This document shows positions 23,104-25,417 of a stretch of DNA of 25,417 nucleotides, piece after piece. Source of the stretch: CAXBMB01 sp963976695. GTDB lineage: Bacteria; Pseudomonadota; Alphaproteobacteria; Kiloniellales; DSM-21159. Position 1 is the stretch's first letter, and every line of letters begins with the position of its first letter. The notes under the pieces are model-generated. The model worked only from the letters and a program-made list of their open reading frames with translations. It did not search any database and had not been told where the DNA came from. The DNA lies in NCBI GenBank assembly GCA_963976695.1, contig CAXBMB010000053.1, forward strand, positions 1-25,417. Direction: 5' to 3'. The position numbers were made by a program, and so were the translations under genes.

Positions 23104-23131
23104 AGAATACCCATGCGCGGCCGCTTTGCAA
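23104..23131 (-). promoter_or_regulatory. Promoter of tRNA-Leu
   Basis: On minus, -35 TTGCAA (23131-23126) and -10 TATTCT (23109-23104) are separated by 16 bases, predicting a start about 12 bases before the mature tRNA. A run of eight A (minus strand, 23163-23156) further upstream could act as a distal UP element. Confidence 0.65.
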
Positions 23132-23135
23132 CTCC

Positions 23136-23163
23136 CTGCTTGGCCGAAAAGCAGATTTTTTTT
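23136..23163 (+). terminator. Canonical intrinsic terminator on plus with no obvious gene
   Basis: CTGCTT (23136-23141), loop GGCCGAA, AAGCAG (23149-23154), then A and T8 (23156-23163). No plus-strand gene ends nearby. It may stop antisense or read-through transcripts crossing the tRNA gene. Confidence 0.6.
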
Positions 23164-23310
23164 GCCGCCGGGGCCGGCCGCCCGCGCTTTATCTCTTGGC
23201 AAGCGCCACCACGACCGCTAGAGCAACAGCCGGGCAAATCAGCATCGCCTGGCAGCCCGTTTGTTTGGATTAGGGTGACGTTTCAGACTCCACAGGCTTT
23301 GGAAAGAACC

Positions 23311-23331
23311 ATGAAGTTTTCCAACCGATGA
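23311..23331 (+). CDS. Six-codon upstream ORF coupled to dedA
   Basis: ATG AAG TTT TCC AAC CGA TGA encodes MKFSNR and its stop overlaps the dedA start as ATGA (23328-23331). The only good ribosome binding site here, GGAAAG (23301-23306), is placed for this ATG and not for dedA. Both open with MKF, suggesting local duplication of the start. Translation of dedA would then rely on re-initiation. Confidence 0.45.
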   Translation: MKFSNR

Positions 23332-23915
23332 AATTTATCGAGACGCTCTATCAGCGCACTCTGCTGCTGGCCGATCACCGCAGCGCGCCGGTTTTTCTTT
23401 TCCTTCTCGCCTTCATCGAGTCGTCAATCTTCCCCATTCCCCCGGATGTCCTGCTGATCCCCTTGGTGATCGCCGCGCCGACCCGGGCCTGGCGGTTGGC
23501 CTTGCTGGCCACCATCGGGTCGGTGCTGGGTGGGCTGGCGGGCTATGGCATCGGCGCGCTGTTCTACGACAGCCTGGGGCAGCCGATTTTGGCCTTTTAC
23601 GGCTATCAGGACCGCTTCGAGCAGTTCGCCGGCGCCTATAACCAATGGGGCGCTTGGATCGTCGCCGGCGCCGGTCTGACCCCCTTCCCCTATAAGGTGA
23701 TCACCATCGCCAGCGGCGTGACGCGGCTGGATCTGGTGACCTTTATGATCGCCTCGGTGCTCTCCAGGGGGCTGCGGTTCTTTATCGTCGCCGCGCTGCT
23801 GTGGAAGTTCGGCGCGCCGATCAAACGGTTTATCGAGCGCTACTTGCCGCAGTTGACCATCGTCTTTTTTGTGCTGCTGATTGGCGGCTTTGTCGCCCTG
23901 AAATATCTTTTCTAA
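23328..23915 (+). CDS. DedA-family (VTT domain) membrane protein
   Basis: Integral inner-membrane protein of the DedA/VTT superfamily (YqaA-like branch), a family implicated in lipid-carrier or phospholipid translocation and membrane homeostasis. The 195 residues include the re-entrant-type segments FLLAFIESSIFPIPPDVLLIPLVI (about 24-47) and GAWIVAGAGLTPFPYKVITIASGV (about 107-130), and terminal helices LSRGLRFFIVAALLWKFG and IVFFVLLIGGFVALKYLF. Acidic Glu31 and the basic Arg of SRGLRFF are typical functional positions. The start is ATG 23328, reached through a coupled six-codon upstream ORF. It leads a plus-strand run with dsbB (61 bp) and coq7 (79 bp). Confidence 0.93.
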   Translation: MKFIETLYQRTLLLADHRSAPVFLFLLAFIESSIFPIPPDVLLIPLVIAAPTRAWRLALLATIGSVLGGLAGYGIGALFYDSLGQPILAFYGYQDRFEQFAGAYNQWGAWIVAGAGLTPFPYKVITIASGVTRLDLVTFMIASVLSRGLRFFIVAALLWKFGAPIKRFIERYLPQLTIVFFVLLIGGFVALKYLF

Positions 23916-23976
23916 CGGCGGGACGCCGCGGCCCTTCGCCGCTGGTTCGGCCAAACAAGCCAGGTTACAGTCGACG

Positions 23977-24507
23977 ATGAACCGCATCTCCCTGCTCTTG
24001 GACCGCCCGTGGCTGCGCACCGGCCGCGCGGCGGCGCTGCTTGCCGTGCTCGCCAGCGCCGGCGCGCTGTTCATGGCCCTGCTGTCCCAGTTTGCCTTCG
24101 GTCTGGCGCCCTGCGTGCTCTGCCTTTATCAGCGCTATGGCCATGTTTGGGCCTTGGTTTTCGGCTTGCTGGCCTTTCTGGCCCCCGCCCGGCACCGGCC
24201 GCTGTTAACCTTTCTGGCGATCCTCGGCCTGCTGGCCTCGGCCGCCATCGCCGGCTTTCACCTGGGCGTGGAATGGCGGTGGTGGACGGGAAGCGCCGAG
24301 TGCGGCGCCACGCTCGACCTGTCGGCCTCGATCGAAAGCGTGCGAGCGGCGCTGCTGGCCGCGCCGACGGTGCGCTGCGACGAGGTTGCCTGGTCGCTTT
24401 TCGGCCTCTCCATGGCCGGCTACAATCTGCTTTACTCGCTGGCCGCCGCACTGTTGACTGCGCTATTGTTGCGCTGGAACAGCAACGCCCAGCACCGCAA
24501 CCGCTAG
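23977..24507 (+). CDS. dsbB: Disulfide bond formation protein B
   Basis: Inner-membrane oxidoreductase that re-oxidises periplasmic DsbA and passes electrons to ubiquinone. The 176 residues form four membrane helices. The first cysteine pair is in APCVLCLYQRY (Cys46, Cys49), next to helix 2. The second pair is Cys109 (SAECG) and Cys134 (VRCDE) in the second periplasmic loop. The start is ATG 23977; the Shine-Dalgarno is weak. It lies between dedA and coq7, and the Coq7 product feeds the ubiquinone pool that DsbB uses. No dsbA is in view. Confidence 0.94.
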   Translation: MNRISLLLDRPWLRTGRAAALLAVLASAGALFMALLSQFAFGLAPCVLCLYQRYGHVWALVFGLLAFLAPARHRPLLTFLAILGLLASAAIAGFHLGVEWRWWTGSAECGATLDLSASIESVRAALLAAPTVRCDEVAWSLFGLSMAGYNLLYSLAAALLTALLLRWNSNAQHRNR

Positions 24508-24586
24508 CCCCGTCCCCCGTCCCGGCGCGCCCGCTTGATGTTTTTTGGCCCGCGGCGCCGGGACCACCGCCGGAAAGGCAAGACCC

Positions 24587-25231
24587 ATGACCCCGTCGCG
24601 GACCCCACACACACACGAAGCGGCCGCCAGTGACCGGAAAAACCGCGCCGCGCCCGGCCAGCCGACCGCGCTCAAGGCCAAAACCCACACCCACCTGCCG
24701 GGGGATCCGGGACGCAAGGCCGCGCTGGCGCGTATGCTGCGGGTGGATCAAGCCGGAGAGTATGGCGCAAGACGCATCTACGAGGGTCAACTGGCGGTGT
24801 TGGGCAAGAGTCCGGTCGGGCCGTTGATCCGCAAGATGCACGAGCAGGAACTGGCCCACTTGCAGGCTTTCGACCACCTGCTGCCGGCGCGCCAGGTTCG
24901 CCCCACGCTGTTGCAGCCGCTTTGGCACCTGGCCGGCTTCGCCTTGGGCGCGGGCACCGCCTTGTTGGGCGACAAGGCGGCCATGGCCTGTACGGTGGCG
25001 GTGGAAGAGGTTATCGACCAGCATTACGCCGAGCAGGTCGAACAGCTCCAAGCCGACTTTCCAGAGGAAGGCGCGCTCCAGGCCAAGGTGGAGAAATTCC
25101 GCCAGGAAGAGTTGGAGCACCGCGATATCGGGCTGGATCAGGGCGCCGCGCAGGCCCCGGCCTACCCGCTTCTCACCGCCGCGATCAAATCTGGCTCCAG
25201 ACTGGCGATCTGGCTCAGCCAGCGGATTTAG
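24587..25231 (+). CDS. coq7: 5-demethoxyubiquinol hydroxylase (Coq7 type)
   Basis: Di-iron monooxygenase that hydroxylates 2-octaprenyl-3-methyl-6-methoxy-benzoquinol-type intermediates late in ubiquinone synthesis, peripherally bound to the inner membrane. The 214 residues begin with a disordered Thr/His/Ala leader (about 1-40), then RMLRVDQAGEYGARRIYEGQL. The di-iron ligands lie in GEYGA, QELAH, VEEVIDQHY and EELEH, the ExxH-type repeats of the ferritin-like fold. The start is ATG 24587 with AAGG upstream, about 79 bp after dsbB. It is a Coq7 rather than a UbiF flavin enzyme, as usual in alphaproteobacteria. The gene is followed immediately by the 62-bp repeat array. Confidence 0.96.
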   Translation: MTPSRTPHTHEAAASDRKNRAAPGQPTALKAKTHTHLPGDPGRKAALARMLRVDQAGEYGARRIYEGQLAVLGKSPVGPLIRKMHEQELAHLQAFDHLLPARQVRPTLLQPLWHLAGFALGAGTALLGDKAAMACTVAVEEVIDQHYAEQVEQLQADFPEEGALQAKVEKFRQEELEHRDIGLDQGAAQAPAYPLLTAAIKSGSRLAIWLSQRI

Positions 25232-25260
25232 GCGGTCTCGGCGCATTCGCCCATTCGGCC

Positions 25261-25417
25261 GCGCTTTCGAGCCGCAAAACCGCATACACTTTTGCTGAAA
25301 GCGCCGCGCAGTTTGATTGGTCGCGCTTTCGAACCGCAAAACCGCGTGCACTTTTGCTGAAAGCGCCGCGCAGCTTGATTGGTCGCGCTTTCGAACCGCA
25401 AAACCGCGTGCACTTTT
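25261..25417. repeat. 62-bp structured tandem repeat array, cut by window edge
   Basis: Units start at 25261, 25323 and 25385 (partial, 33 bases visible). Units 1 and 2 differ at four positions (11, 24, 26, 52); unit 3 matches unit 2 over its visible part. Each unit has an outer inverted repeat GCGCTTTC/GAAAGCGC (unit positions 1-8, 37-44) and an inner GCAAAA/TTTTGC (14-19, 30-35), and ends TTGATTGGTC. It begins 30 bases after the coq7 stop. No coding signal. Confidence 0.93.

Noticed and set aside
24071..25351. 426-codon minus-strand open frame over dsbB, coq7 and the repeats
   Set aside because: It runs antisense to two recognised genes and includes the tandem repeat as a repeated peptide; no family resemblance.
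25228..25413. Minus-strand frame made of repeated peptide MHAVLRFESATN-like units
   Set aside because: It is simply translation of the 62-bp repeat; the sequence is organised around inverted repeats, not codons.

Overview
The window is a GC-rich (about 65 %) stretch of alphaproteobacterial chromosome. Gene content and protein style (ileS-lspA-DUF3035-M16-M16 run, DedA-DsbB-Coq7 run, double cold-shock-domain protein, ubiquinone biosynthesis) suggest Rhodospirillales; the genus cannot be fixed from sequence reading alone. Nearly all protein genes are housekeeping. No phage, insertion sequence, CRISPR array or toxin-antitoxin module was seen.

Layout. Bases 1-6.1 kb: xseA (minus, runs off the left edge) diverges from purD (plus), which converges on tadA (minus). 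A DUF3775 gene, an RluB-type pseudouridine synthase and rsmD follow on plus; rsmD starts inside the 3' end of the synthase gene. Bases 6.1-8.4 kb: a short HPF-type ribosome hibernation factor with an elaborate upstream region, then an Lrp/AsnC regulator divergent from a LysE-type exporter. Bases 8.4-20.3 kb are all minus strand. Read 5' to 3' they are a MaoC/PhaJ-like hydratase, ileS, lspA, a DUF3035 lipoprotein, a catalytic plus non-catalytic pair of M16 peptidases, and pgi-mutL joined by a 4-base overlap. Bases 20.3-23.1 kb are mostly non-coding: a DUF2846 lipoprotein, a two-domain cold-shock protein, an apparent orphan small RNA and tRNA-Leu(CAA). Bases 23.3-25.2 kb hold DedA, DsbB and Coq7 on plus, followed by a 62-bp tandem repeat that runs off the right edge.

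How the genes relate. LspA processes lipoproteins, and two predicted lipoproteins (DUF3035, DUF2846) are present. DsbB re-oxidises the periplasmic disulfide system using ubiquinone, and Coq7 makes a ubiquinone precursor. RsmD, the pseudouridine synthase, TadA, HPF, IleS and tRNA-Leu all serve translation. XseA and MutL serve DNA repair.

The most interesting material is non-coding. At about 22.62-22.72 kb there is a compact element with two hairpins, a C/U-rich loop that mimics anti-Shine-Dalgarno sequence, a good intrinsic terminator and three GTTAC half-sites upstream. It looks like an undescribed regulatory RNA. Other points are a 62-bp structured tandem repeat and distantly related dispersed copies, a 12-bp in-frame repeat inside mutL, a six-codon upstream ORF coupled to dedA, an operator-like repeat array and hairpins upstream of hpf, and paired TGC-N3-GCA sites upstream of the PhaJ-like gene.
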